Assembly: GCF_004322855.1 (NCBI RefSeq)
Contig: NZ_CP036402.1
Coordinates: 1,550,001-1,614,000, forward strand
Length of the DNA: 64,000 bases
DNA from: Egibacter rhizosphaerae
Lineage (GTDB): Bacteria; Actinomycetota; Nitriliruptoria; Euzebyales; Egibacteraceae
Direction: 5' to 3'
Positions within the stretch are counted from its first letter, which is position 1; every line of letters begins with the position of its first letter. The notes under the pieces were generated by a model. That model was not told the DNA's origin and did not search any database. It saw only the letters and a list, made by a program, of their open reading frames with translations. Below are positions 32,291 through 38,838 of the stretch, piece after piece. A program made the translations under genes and the position numbers.

Positions 32291-32626
32291 CTAGTGGGGG
32301 TACTGCATGCGCTTGCGGGCCTGCTCGTTGAGGTAGTCGGCGAGCGGTTCGAGGGGCACTCGGACCGCGCCGCCGAGGTCGACGCTGGGGATCTCTCCGT
32401 TCTTGATGAGCTTGCGGATGTGGCTGTCGGAGATGCCGAGGCGTTCGGCGGCGTCGGTGATCTTGATGGCCCACTCCCCGCCGCTTGTTGGTGGGAACGG
32501 GTCGGCGGGGAGTGGGTGGTCCGCCTCACTGGGGTTGTGGGGGTTGGTGAGGCGGAGTTCGATGACGATGCGTTGTTCGGTGTTGGTGGTGGGGGTGGGG
32601 AGTGAGACGACGTTGTCGGCGGTCAT
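32291..32626 (-). CDS. Excisionase/MerR-like helix-turn-helix protein (111 aa)
   Basis: After a disordered N-terminus, residues 50-100 form an HTH_17-type domain: WAIKITDAAERLGISDSHIR, KLIKNGEIPSVDLGG, VRVPLEPLADYLNEQA. This is the fold of excisionases and small MerR-like regulators. In an early operon next to the Cro-like gene it could be the directionality factor (Xis) for the integrase at 34.2 kb, or a second regulator. Confidence 0.72.
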   Translation of the reverse strand: MTADNVVSLPTPTTNTEQRIVIELRLTNPHNPSEADHPLPADPFPPTSGGEWAIKITDAAERLGISDSHIRKLIKNGEIPSVDLGGAVRVPLEPLADYLNEQARKRMQYPH

Positions 32627-32666
32627 GGCGTCTTCTCCCCGTCGAGCGCGGCGCGGAGGAGGGTCA

Positions 32667-32888
32667 TTAGTCGTCACCCCCGTCGTCGCCCAACTCCGAC
32701 CGGGCGGCGGCGACACGGCACGGAGACTCCACGTAGTGCGCCTGGCAGCGCCCGTTGTGGTCGTACCTGCATTGGGGATCGTCCATCTCAAGGAGCGCGC
32801 GCAGGTGGCGCTCCAATCGAGCGGCGCGGTCGCGGTGGAAGTCCTCAAACCAGCGGGCGTTCTCTACGGCGTCGTCGGGGGCGGTCAC
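32667..32888 (-). CDS. Hypothetical phage early protein (73 aa)
   Basis: GTG 32888 overlaps the upstream stop. A helical N-terminal half (WFEDFHRDRAARLERHLRAL) is followed by a Cys/His patch (QCRYDHNGRCQAHYVESPCR) that may bind zinc. Function unknown. Confidence 0.6.
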   Translation of the reverse strand: MTAPDDAVENARWFEDFHRDRAARLERHLRALLEMDDPQCRYDHNGRCQAHYVESPCRVAAARSELGDDGGDD

Positions 32889-33100
32889 CGGTCACCCCCG
32901 AACAACGTCGGCTCACACTCCGCAACCGTCGTCAACCGCAACCACTGGTGACACCGACCACACCGCCAAAACGTCACATGACCGAGATCCGGCGCGAACC
33001 CGGCGCCCTCACGCACCATCGGCGCCTGGTGGCACTCGGGCGGCGGATCGTTCGGCGACCGAGTGCCGGTGCGACGGATGCGCGGCAGCCGCGGCCTCAT
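32885..33100 (-). CDS. Zinc-ribbon phage protein (71 aa)
   Basis: ATG 33100 overlaps the Cro-like gene stop (TGATG). CHQAPM and FWRCGRCHQW provide Cys/His ligands for one zinc ribbon. Second gene of the early operon. A role in DNA or RNA transactions is likely but not defined. Confidence 0.6.
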   Translation of the reverse strand: MRPRLPRIRRTGTRSPNDPPPECHQAPMVREGAGFAPDLGHVTFWRCGRCHQWLRLTTVAECEPTLFGGDR

Positions 33101-33432
33101 GACCCACCCCCGAGCGGGTCGGACAGCGACCCCGAACCCACCACCGGCGGGTCGTCGTCGCGCGGCACCGCGTCCCGCAACCCCTGATCCGTGTCGAGCC
33201 GGTTGTCCTCGTAGGCGAACAGCTCGTAGACGTTGACGCCGAGGACGTTGGCGATCGCGATGCGCCGCTTGTCGACGGGCGCGTACTCGCCGGCTTCGAT
33301 CTCCGACAAGACCTGCTGCGAGAACGGCTCGCCGAGTTCTTCGGCGACGAGGGGGGCCATCTTGCGTTGCGAGAGGCCCTTGCGGAGTCGGCACCGGTGG
33401 ATGCGGGTGCCCCATACGGCGGGGTAGTCCAT
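33097..33432 (-). CDS. Cro/XRE-type helix-turn-helix regulator, first gene of the early operon (111 aa)
   Basis: HTH_3 domain at residues 8-65: RIHRCRLRKGLSQRKMAPLV, then GEPFSQQVLSEIEAGEYAPV (recognition helix around QQVLSEIE), then RIAIANVLGVNVYELF. The C-terminus is acidic and disordered. ATG 33432 has GAGGG upstream and lies about 36 bases from the predicted transcript start. It faces away from the repressor gene at 33.6 kb across shared operators, which is the layout of a lambda-type genetic switch with this protein as Cro. Confidence 0.78.
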   Translation of the reverse strand: MDYPAVWGTRIHRCRLRKGLSQRKMAPLVAEELGEPFSQQVLSEIEAGEYAPVDKRRIAIANVLGVNVYELFAYEDNRLDTDQGLRDAVPRDDDPPVVGSGSLSDPLGGGS

Positions 33433-33474
33433 TGGGTTCCCTCGTGCGACAGGCGGAATCGCTAACAGGTCCAC

Positions 33475-33503
33475 ACCGTAGCTTCACAGGGTAGCCCTGT
33501 CAA
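33475..33503 (-). promoter_or_regulatory. Main early promoter with palindromic operator
   Basis: On the minus strand TTGACA (33503-33498) and TACGGT (33480-33475) are exactly 17 bases apart. A perfect inverted repeat, ACAGGG-TAG-CCCTGT (33486-33500), overlaps the -35 box and spacer. GTGG and ACCTGT follow the -10 box. A repressor bound here would block RNA polymerase, shutting off the leftward early operon in the lysogen. Confidence 0.85.
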
Positions 33504-33587
33504 GAGGTGTCCCGCCGCACACGTTTGGCCGCGTCGACCGGTCGCCGGGGGGATGCGCGGGTCGCCGGGATGCGTCACACTCCCCCT

Positions 33588-33602
33588 ACAGGGACACCCT
33601 GT
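33588..33602 (+). promoter_or_regulatory. Palindromic operator upstream of the repressor gene
   Basis: ACAGGG-ACA-CCCTGT is a perfect inverted repeat of the same half-site as at 33486-33500, 102 bases away. It lies 33 bases before the repressor start and probably overlaps the repressor promoter (autoregulation). The exact -10/-35 boxes for the rightward transcript are not clear. Confidence 0.75.
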
Positions 33603-33634
33603 CACGTAGGCGGGAGCGAAAGGGAGAACACCAA

Positions 33635-33946
33635 GTGGCGACACTCGACCCGAAACAGATGGGCGACCACATCAAGCGCGCCCGAACCAAGAAGGAATGG
33701 TCACAAGACGCCCTCGCGCAACGCGTCGGCGTGACCCAGCAAACCATCCACGACTGGGAAAGCGGCGCCCACTCGCCGCGCCTCACCCACCTCACCGCGA
33801 TCTCGAACGCGCTCGACGTCAGCCTCGACGAGCTGGTCTACGGCGAGATCGACGCCGCTGCCCGCCGCGACCGCGAACTCGCCGAAGTCGTCACCGCCAT
33901 GAACGACCTCAAAGAGCGCGTCGAACGTCTCGGCGGAGAGCCGTGA
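33635..33946 (+). CDS. XRE-family phage repressor candidate (103 aa)
   Basis: GTG 33635 with AAAGGGAG upstream. HTH_3 domain at residues 9-65: HIKRARTKKEWSQDALAQRV, then GVTQQTIHDWESGAHSPRLT (recognition helix), then HLTAISNALDVSLDELVYGE. A short C-terminal coiled coil (LAEVVTAMNDLKERVERLG) may dimerise it. There is no LexA-like S24 peptidase domain, so induction would not be by classical self-cleavage. Divergent from the Cro-like gene and upstream of integrase, it is the best candidate for the lysogenic repressor that binds ACAGGG-N3-CCCTGT. Confidence 0.78.
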   Translation: MATLDPKQMGDHIKRARTKKEWSQDALAQRVGVTQQTIHDWESGAHSPRLTHLTAISNALDVSLDELVYGEIDAAARRDRELAEVVTAMNDLKERVERLGGEP

Positions 33947-34088
33947 GATGCGCGTCCAGCAGCCTCGTGTCCTCAGCGACCTCGGCGACCTCGCCGGACA
34001 CGTCCTCGCCCGCCGCCGCCCGCCGTTCCAGCTCGCCCGCACGCGCCGCCAGGTAGTCGACCGCGGCTCGGATCTCGTCAACGCCCAT
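33909..34088 (-). CDS. Small helical protein, convergent with and overlapping the repressor gene (59 aa)
   Basis: ATG 34088 has AAGGGAGCGGGG directly upstream. The product is amphipathic and helical (GVDEIRAAVDYLAARAGELE, RRAAAGEDVSGEVAEVAEDT). Its last 38 bases overlap the repressor gene on the other strand. A + strand frame over the same interval lacks a ribosome site and has unlikely composition, so I prefer this reading. Transcription from here would be antisense to the repressor. Confidence 0.5.
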   Translation of the reverse strand: MGVDEIRAAVDYLAARAGELERRAAAGEDVSGEVAEVAEDTRLLDAHLTALRRDVRRAL

Positions 34089-34173
34089 CCCCGCTCCCTT
34101 CGCAATGCCTCAACCACACGAGTCATTCGTAGCCAAACAGGACTAGCCCGTGAAGTCGAGAGGGTGATCCAGA

Positions 34174-35364
34174 TTGTCTAGACGCAGAGTGGCCGGATCG
34201 GGCTCTCTGTATCAGCGCGGAGACGGCCGGTGGGTCGGCCAAGTGTCGGTCGGCGGCAGAGGCAGCCGGCAGCGCCTCACGGTCTACGGCGCGACCGAGG
34301 CGGAGGCGGAACGCAAGCTCACCGACGAGCGCCTGCGCGCCGAACGCGGCGCGCCGCCCGACGCGGCGCGCCAGACGGTCGCCCAGTATCTGCACTGGTG
34401 GCTGCACACCGACCTCGCCGGTCAGGTCGCCCGCGGTGACATCGCGGCGGGCACGTGGCGCTACTACGAGGGCCGCGCGCGCCTGTACATCACCCCGGAG
34501 GTCGGCGAGGTGCCGCTGCGCAAGCTCGCGCCGCAACACGTCGCGCATCTGCTCGCCGCGCCGAGGCTCGCGCACCTGGGGCAGCGCAGCCGATTCCAGG
34601 TGTACGCGACGCTGCGGGCCGCCTTGTCGCGCGCGGAACGGCTCGACCTCGTCGACCGCAATCCCGCCGACCGCGTCGAGCCGCCGAAGGTGCGCCGCGA
34701 ACGCGTGCGCGCGCTCACCGAAGCGGAGGCGCGCGCGATCTTGGATGCGGTCAGCGGCCATCGTCTCGAAAGCCTCGTGCGCGTCGGCCTGTCCACCGGT
34801 CTGCGGCCCGGTGAGATCGGAGGTCTCGACTGGAACGACGTCGACCTTGAGTCGGGCACGCTGCATGTGCGGTGGACGCTCACCCGCGGGCACGAGGCGG
34901 TCGACGCGCAGCCCTACGGGCGACAAGGGTCGCGGCGAGGCCGCAAACCGGTGAAGACGGAGGGCAGCGCCGCGCCGGTGCCGCTGACCTCGACGCTGGT
35001 GGATGTGCTGCGTCGTCACCGGGTCGCGCAGGCCGAGGAACGGCTCGCGTCGCAGCGGTGGCGCGAGCCGCCGTGGCCGCTGGTGTGGGCCGGCCCGGAG
35101 GGCGGCCCGATCGTTCCGTCGGAGTTGTCGGAGTGGGTCGGCGACGTGTGCGAGGCGGCGGGGGTGCGGCGCATGACGGCGCACGAGTTGTTGCGGCATG
35201 GAGCGGCGACGTTGCTGGTGGCGCAGGGCGTCGAGATGCGCGTGATCAGCGAGATCTTGCGGCACACTTCGGCGTCGACGACGTCGGACATCTACGCGCA
35301 TGTGGACCGGGAGGTCGCGCGCGAGGCGGTCGGCAGGCTCGACGGGATGCTTGGGGGGCATTGA
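34174..35364 (+). CDS. int: Tyrosine integrase with unusual catalytic spacing (396 aa)
   Basis: TTG 34174 follows GAGAGGGTG. The N-terminus has the AP2-like arm-binding start (GSGSLYQRGDGRWVGQVSVG), then a SAM-like core-binding domain (VAQYLHWWLHTDLAGQVARG). The catalytic domain shows R211 (STGLRPGEIGG), H337/R341 in TAHELLRHGAAT, ILRHTSASTT, and nucleophile Y374 in DIYAHVD. The usual H-x-x-R is here H-x-x-x-R because of an extra Leu codon (TTGTTG). It catalyses integration at the Flp pilin gene and, with an excisionase, excision. The extra residue may impair activity. Confidence 0.9.
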   Translation: MSRRRVAGSGSLYQRGDGRWVGQVSVGGRGSRQRLTVYGATEAEAERKLTDERLRAERGAPPDAARQTVAQYLHWWLHTDLAGQVARGDIAAGTWRYYEGRARLYITPEVGEVPLRKLAPQHVAHLLAAPRLAHLGQRSRFQVYATLRAALSRAERLDLVDRNPADRVEPPKVRRERVRALTEAEARAILDAVSGHRLESLVRVGLSTGLRPGEIGGLDWNDVDLESGTLHVRWTLTRGHEAVDAQPYGRQGSRRGRKPVKTEGSAAPVPLTSTLVDVLRRHRVAQAEERLASQRWREPPWPLVWAGPEGGPIVPSELSEWVGDVCEAAGVRRMTAHELLRHGAATLLVAQGVEMRVISEILRHTSASTTSDIYAHVDREVAREAVGRLDGMLGGH

Positions 35365-35594
35365 TGCTCCGAACGGTGGGCGCGGGGGTCGCCGGGTTCG
35401 CGCTCGGCTGGGTCGCGGTCACGGTCGCGTATTGGATCGTGGACGTGGCGGTGGTTATGGTGGTGGGCTTCGAGTTCGGCGGGTCGCTCGCGGGGGTCTT
35501 CGGGTTCCTGTCGCTGGTCGGCGGTGTTGTGGGGGCGGTGGTGATGGTGCGGCGGTCTCGGGGGTTGCGGCGCGGGTCTCATTGGCCCCAGTAG
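35364..35594 (+). CDS. Small two-helix membrane protein downstream of integrase (76 aa)
   Basis: ATG 35364 overlaps the integrase stop (TGATG), so it is probably co-expressed from the prophage. Two to three hydrophobic segments (VGAGVAGFALGWVAVTVAYW, then VVMVVGFEF and LAGVFGFLSLVGGVVGAVVM) are followed by a basic tail. Lysogen-expressed small membrane proteins next to repressor and integrase genes often block superinfection; that is inference here. Confidence 0.6.
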   Translation: MLRTVGAGVAGFALGWVAVTVAYWIVDVAVVMVVGFEFGGSLAGVFGFLSLVGGVVGAVVMVRRSRGLRRGSHWPQ

Positions 35595-35830
35595 GCGCGG
35601 GCGTAGTGCTCGGCGAGGTCGTCGCGCACCCATTCGGGTTGTTGTCTGGCGACGGTCTCGAACTGGTCGGCGGCGTTGGCGAGCCCTTGGGGGTCGGGCC
35701 ATTCGGCGCGGGCCGTCTCGCCTGCTTGCTTGGCGGTCCGCGCGCATCGTTGGGTGGTGCTGTGCGGCCGGCTGGTGTTGCAGTGTTGGCAGGGCGGTGG
35801 GGGCTCGTCGTCTTTCTTGCGGCGCGCCAT
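35579..35830 (-). CDS. Small phage protein with Cys/His cluster (83 aa)
   Basis: ATG 35830 overlaps the upstream stop (TGATG). MARRKKDDEPPPPCQHCN, then RPHSTTQRC suggest a small zinc site. The C-terminal half is helical (LANAADQFETVARQQPEW). Its last 16 bases overlap the convergent membrane-protein gene. Last gene of the right-end leftward block. Confidence 0.6.
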   Translation of the reverse strand: MARRKKDDEPPPPCQHCNTSRPHSTTQRCARTAKQAGETARAEWPDPQGLANAADQFETVARQQPEWVRDDLAEHYARAYWGQ

Positions 35831-36447
35831 CACACGGCTCCCTCGACCTCGACGCGCCACAGCCCTTGTCGGCCGCGCATGGGGATCGGCTCGTCGAGCG
35901 GTTCGGGGTCGGCGAGCGTCCAGTGCCAGGCATCGGGCTCGGCGAAGCGGGAGCAGTAGCGAAGCTCCGACCAGTTCGGCCCCGTCTCGGTCAGGCAATC
36001 GTCGGCGTGGTGGCAGCCGGTGACCTTCACCGAGCCGAGCAACACGCCGCGCAGGCTGCGATCTTGGAACCGTGCCGCCTCCTTCACGGGAGACAACAGC
36101 GGCCCGACGCCGCGACGACGCGTCTCGCCGCTGATTACGCGCGCCCACTCCATGACCGCTTGCGTGCCGGCCGGGTCGTGCTGTTGCCCCGCGTGGATCC
36201 AGAGGCGGAACGGGAACGAACCGTCCGGTTCGCAGCCCTCTAGGTGGGGCCGCAGACTCCTCGCGGGAATGTGCGCCCGATCATCATGTGAGCCTGGTAC
36301 CGGCTCCGCGGATCGACCGCCACACTCCCGGCACCTCGCGTACTGCGGCAGCGTGGACGGCACCGGCCACGACCTGTTCTCCACCGGCTTCACGCCAGCC
36401 ATGATGAGAGACGCCCACGGCTGGCGGACAGTCAACGCCCGTTCCAT
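35830..36447 (-). CDS. ASCH-domain protein (205 aa)
   Basis: The N-terminal ALTVRQPWASLIMAGVKPVE and a following NRSWP are the signature of ASCH domains, which have an RNA-binding PUA-like fold. LWIHAGQ and GVLLGSVKVTGCHHADDC continue the domain. A Cys insert (YARCRECGG) is unusual. The C-terminus (GRQGLWRVEVEG) closes the barrel. Phage ASCH proteins are common but undefined; relatives bind modified nucleosides or RNA. Confidence 0.75.
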   Translation of the reverse strand: MERALTVRQPWASLIMAGVKPVENRSWPVPSTLPQYARCRECGGRSAEPVPGSHDDRAHIPARSLRPHLEGCEPDGSFPFRLWIHAGQQHDPAGTQAVMEWARVISGETRRRGVGPLLSPVKEAARFQDRSLRGVLLGSVKVTGCHHADDCLTETGPNWSELRYCSRFAEPDAWHWTLADPEPLDEPIPMRGRQGLWRVEVEGAV

Positions 36448-37091
36448 CACGCGCCACCTCCGTGCAGGTCGAGCATGCGCTTGGCTTCTTCGAGGCGGCG
36501 GAACGCTTCGGGGTTGCCGCCAGCGTCGGGATGCAGCCGCTTCGCGGCCTCGCGCCACGCGTTCTCGCGCACGCCCGGCGAGGTGACCAACGAGTCCGGA
36601 AGGTCCGAACCGCTCCATCCGGAGGCCGAGGCGAGCCAGCGGGCAGCCATCTCGACCGTGGCGAACCGCGGCTCGTCGCTCTCCCCGGAGCCGAGTTCGC
36701 GGAACCCGGCGTACTGGCGGCCGGCCATCACCCCGTGCCGGTCGGCGGCGCGGAGGGCTTCCATGGAGAGGCCGATCGCGCGGACGTTGTCCTGCCAGCG
36801 CGTGTACCGGTCAGTGCTCCAGCTCAGACGGCCGTGGTCGGTGTCGGGCACCACGACGGTCACGCCCGGGTGGTCCGTCTGAGCTTTCGCCCGGGGCCAC
36901 CCGTCGATGCGGAGCTGCGTGTCGTCGAGGGCGAGCTGGAACACCAGGTCGCGGCCGCCGATCATGCGGGCCTCGCGCCCGAGCAGTTCCTGCGTGGCGG
37001 TCCAGCCCGCGGAAAAGGGAGCGCGGCGGCGCTGGCCGGGTTCGCGGAGCTGGCCGGGCCAGTTGGTGAGGGGGCGGCAGACGATCCTCAC
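36447..37091 (-). CDS. Phage protein with C-terminal J-like domain (214 aa)
   Basis: GTG 37091 has GGAGGG upstream. The last 55 residues form a J-domain-like helical hairpin with the HPD signature (EAAKRLHPDAGGNPEAFRRL). The first 120 residues have LVFQLALDDTQLRIDGWPRA and a Trp-rich stretch with no family match. The J-part could recruit host DnaK. Stop overlaps the ASCH gene start. Confidence 0.72.
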   Translation of the reverse strand: MRIVCRPLTNWPGQLREPGQRRRAPFSAGWTATQELLGREARMIGGRDLVFQLALDDTQLRIDGWPRAKAQTDHPGVTVVVPDTDHGRLSWSTDRYTRWQDNVRAIGLSMEALRAADRHGVMAGRQYAGFRELGSGESDEPRFATVEMAARWLASASGWSGSDLPDSLVTSPGVRENAWREAAKRLHPDAGGNPEAFRRLEEAKRMLDLHGGGA

Positions 37092-37339
37092 GTGTCCCTC
37101 CTGTGCTGGCTGGCGTGCTCGCAGGTCGCGAAGTGCGACGTGTACAGACTCGGGGTGTCGTCGGCGCGCGCGGCGGCGTTGTCCGCGTACACGTCAGCGA
37201 GGTAGGAGCCGGTGCTGCCCACGTAGGTGAGCGCGACGTTGCCGCGCTCGTCGTCGGGCTCGGCGTCGACTGGCATCGCCTTCCCGTTGACGGTCTCGAC
37301 CCACACGATCGGTGCTCGGCAGCTTCGACAGGTCGCCAT
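37088..37339 (-). CDS. Zinc-ribbon phage protein at the right end (83 aa)
   Basis: ATG 37339. MATCRSCRAPIVWVETVNGK is the opening of a zinc ribbon found in many phage small proteins; a later CEHASQH gives further ligands. It is the outermost recognisable phage gene, 101 bases from the inferred attachment junction. No promoter for this leftward block was identified with confidence. Confidence 0.7.
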   Translation of the reverse strand: MATCRSCRAPIVWVETVNGKAMPVDAEPDDERGNVALTYVGSTGSYLADVYADNAAARADDTPSLYTSHFATCEHASQHRRDT

Positions 37340-37357
37340 CGGTCTCACCCTTTCCCT

Positions 37358-37381
37358 TCGTGGCAGCACTCGTGCCAGCAC
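37358..37381 (+). repeat. Tandem 12-bp repeat beside the phage end, possible integrase arm sites
   Basis: TCGTGGCAGCAC (37358-37369) is followed directly by TCGTGCCAGCAC (37370-37381), one mismatch. It lies between the last phage gene and the host junction. Integrase arm-binding sites are often short direct repeats near the attachment core, so this is a candidate. Confidence 0.4.
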
Positions 37382-37418
37382 GAACCACACATCGGCGGCG
37401 TCCTTCCTGGTCAGCGGT

Positions 37419-37538
37419 CTACGGCGGCTCGTGGGGGCGGAGCATCGCGTACTCCGCGGCCTGGGCGCCGGACTCGTCCGCGGGGTCGAGCCGGCGCCGC
37501 AGTGCGCGCACCGGCGCGAGAACGGTGGTTCGCACCAT
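37419..37538 (-). pseudogene. flp: Flp-type (Tad) pilin gene truncated by prophage insertion (39 aa left)
   Basis: ATG 37538 follows an excellent AAGGAGG. The peptide has a basic leader (VRALRRRLDPADES) and the type IVb prepilin site G24/AQAAEY (Glu+5, Tyr+6), then AML. Where the hydrophobic pilin helix should follow, the sequence becomes RPHEPP and stops. It sits directly after the TadB-TadC gene, where the pilin gene lies in actinobacterial tad loci. A full pilin should be 55-70 residues. The missing 3' end, and probably TadE-like genes, should lie beyond the phage left end. Excision could restore the gene. Confidence 0.72.
37436..37464. other. Inferred right attachment junction (attR)
   Basis: On the minus strand the Flp pilin frame is normal up to about 37440 (codons for EYAML), then switches to RPHEPP and stops. 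The phage/host crossover is therefore at or slightly inside this interval. The identity segment shared with attL cannot be seen, because the left end is outside the window. Confidence 0.6.
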
Positions 37539-37701
37539 GGGCACCTCCTTGGTCGGGCCACGCCTCGAACTCGCTGACCACGAGCGGGCGCGGCGATCGG
37601 TGGGGAAGGCGTGAACAACGTACGGGTGGTTTCGCCGGTGTGATTCAGATCGGTGGCGCGCCCTTGTGGAGCGAGGGCTCCCGCTGGGCTCGATCTCGGC
37701 C

Positions 37702-38838
37702 TCAGCTGCCGAACGCGGTCCACAGCACGGGCGGCACCACGCCGAGCACGAACGCGGGCAGGGTGAACAGCGTCGTCGGGAACACGAGCGTGACCTGCAC
37801 CCGCTCGACGGCCTCCTCGGCGGCGGCGCGGCGCTCGTCGCGCAGATCCGCCGCGAGGCGTCGCACCGGCTCCGCGGTACCCGCGCCCCACCGGTGACCG
37901 ACGTCGAGCACCGCACCCAAGGGTGCGAGTGGGCCTCCTTCGAACGCCTCGGCGGGGCTCCAGCCGGCCCGCAGACGACGCGCCGCACGCGCCAGTGGTG
38001 GGCCGGCGGCCGGTGGGACCAGATCGCTCGTGAGGTCGAGCGCCCCGGCCGGGTCGAGTCCGGCGTCGAGGCCGATCGCGACGAGCTCGCACGCTTCGGC
38101 GGTTCCCCCGCCCACCCGTGCTCCGGGCGTGTCGGCCCTCACCGGGCGGGAGGCGCCCCAGGCGACGCCCACGCCGGCCGCGAGCCCGGTGAGCGGCCCC
38201 ACCAGCGCCGCACCGGCGAACGCCACGGGCGTCGCGAACGCCACACCGCGCCCCCACCGCGAACGCCCGACCGGCGGCGCGAGGGGATCCGCCCGCTCGC
38301 CCGCCGTGGCGGCACGTCGGACCAGGCGGGCCGACCAAGCCCACCCCGTGGCCAACAACGCCGCCGCAGCCACTCCCGCCAGCGCTCCCAGCGGTGTGGC
38401 GTAGAACCCCAGTGAGCCGGGATCGAGGCCGGTGAGCAGCACCCAGGCACCCAGCGGTACGAGCACGAGGACCCGGGCCGACACACGGGCCTGCGCGGTC
38501 CGCACCCGCAGCAACCGATCCAGCTGGGAGCGGTCCCGCACGGCGCCGAGCACCTGGTCGACCGCCGCGACGCCGCCCACTCCCGCGCGCTCGGCCACCG
38601 CGAGCGCACGTACCAGGAGGCGAGCCGCCCCGTCGCCGGGCACCCGTTCCGCGGCTTCGGCCAACGGCACGCCGAGCCGAGCCGAGCTGGCCGCACCCGA
38701 CAGCGCGACCTGGCCACCCGACCCCGGTGACGTGGTCGCCTCCGCCAGCGCGGCCGCAGGGGCGGCCCCCGCGGCGAGTGCGGCACGGACCGCGGTCAGC
38801 TCCGCGGTCGTGGGTTCGGCCCGATCGCGCCGAGCCAT
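37702..38838 (-). CDS. Fused TadB-TadC-like pilus platform protein (378 aa)
   Basis: Two T2SSF-type domains lie in one chain. The first (about 5-165) carries LGVPLAEAAERVPGDGAARL and ends in two membrane helices (VLVLVPLGAWVLLTGL, LAGVAAAALLATGWAW). The second (about 185-378) has ACELVAIGLDAGLDPAGALD and a C-terminal membrane pair (FPTTLFTLPAFVLGVVPPVL). Separate tadB and tadC genes are usual, so this looks like a fusion. It anchors the TadA ATPase in the inner membrane. ATG 38838 overlaps the tadA stop (TGATG). Confidence 0.78.
   Translation of the reverse strand: MARRDRAEPTTAELTAVRAALAAGAAPAAALAEATTSPGSGGQVALSGAASSARLGVPLAEAAERVPGDGAARLLVRALAVAERAGVGGVAAVDQVLGAVRDRSQLDRLLRVRTAQARVSARVLVLVPLGAWVLLTGLDPGSLGFYATPLGALAGVAAAALLATGWAWSARLVRRAATAGERADPLAPPVGRSRWGRGVAFATPVAFAGAALVGPLTGLAAGVGVAWGASRPVRADTPGARVGGGTAEACELVAIGLDAGLDPAGALDLTSDLVPPAAGPPLARAARRLRAGWSPAEAFEGGPLAPLGAVLDVGHRWGAGTAEPVRRLAADLRDERRAAAEEAVERVQVTLVFPTTLFTLPAFVLGVVPPVLWTAFGS

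Larger units (their letters stand above)
1..37440. mobile_element. Prophage, right-hand portion
   Basis: Bases 1 to about 37,440 carry a tailed-phage genome in integrated form. Rightward late genes (capsid, tailspike, tail fibre, holin candidate, endolysin) fill 2-23,170. Leftward early genes fill 23,167-33,432. A divergent XRE/Cro-like switch, an integrase and a second leftward block (35.6-37.3 kb) follow. The right boundary is placed where a host Flp pilin gene is interrupted, near 37,440. No terminase or portal gene is visible, so the phage extends beyond the left edge. Capsid type and the absence of an obvious tape-measure protein suggest a podovirus-like virion, but that is inference. 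Confidence 0.93.

Noticed and set aside
33948-34181. 77-codon + strand frame between repressor and integrase
   Set aside because: No ribosome site and odd composition; the opposite strand has a better small gene (33909-34088).
37539-37701. Hidden gene between the truncated pilin and tadC
   Set aside because: The 163 bases hold no frame with a ribosome site; most likely a pilin leader or promoter region.
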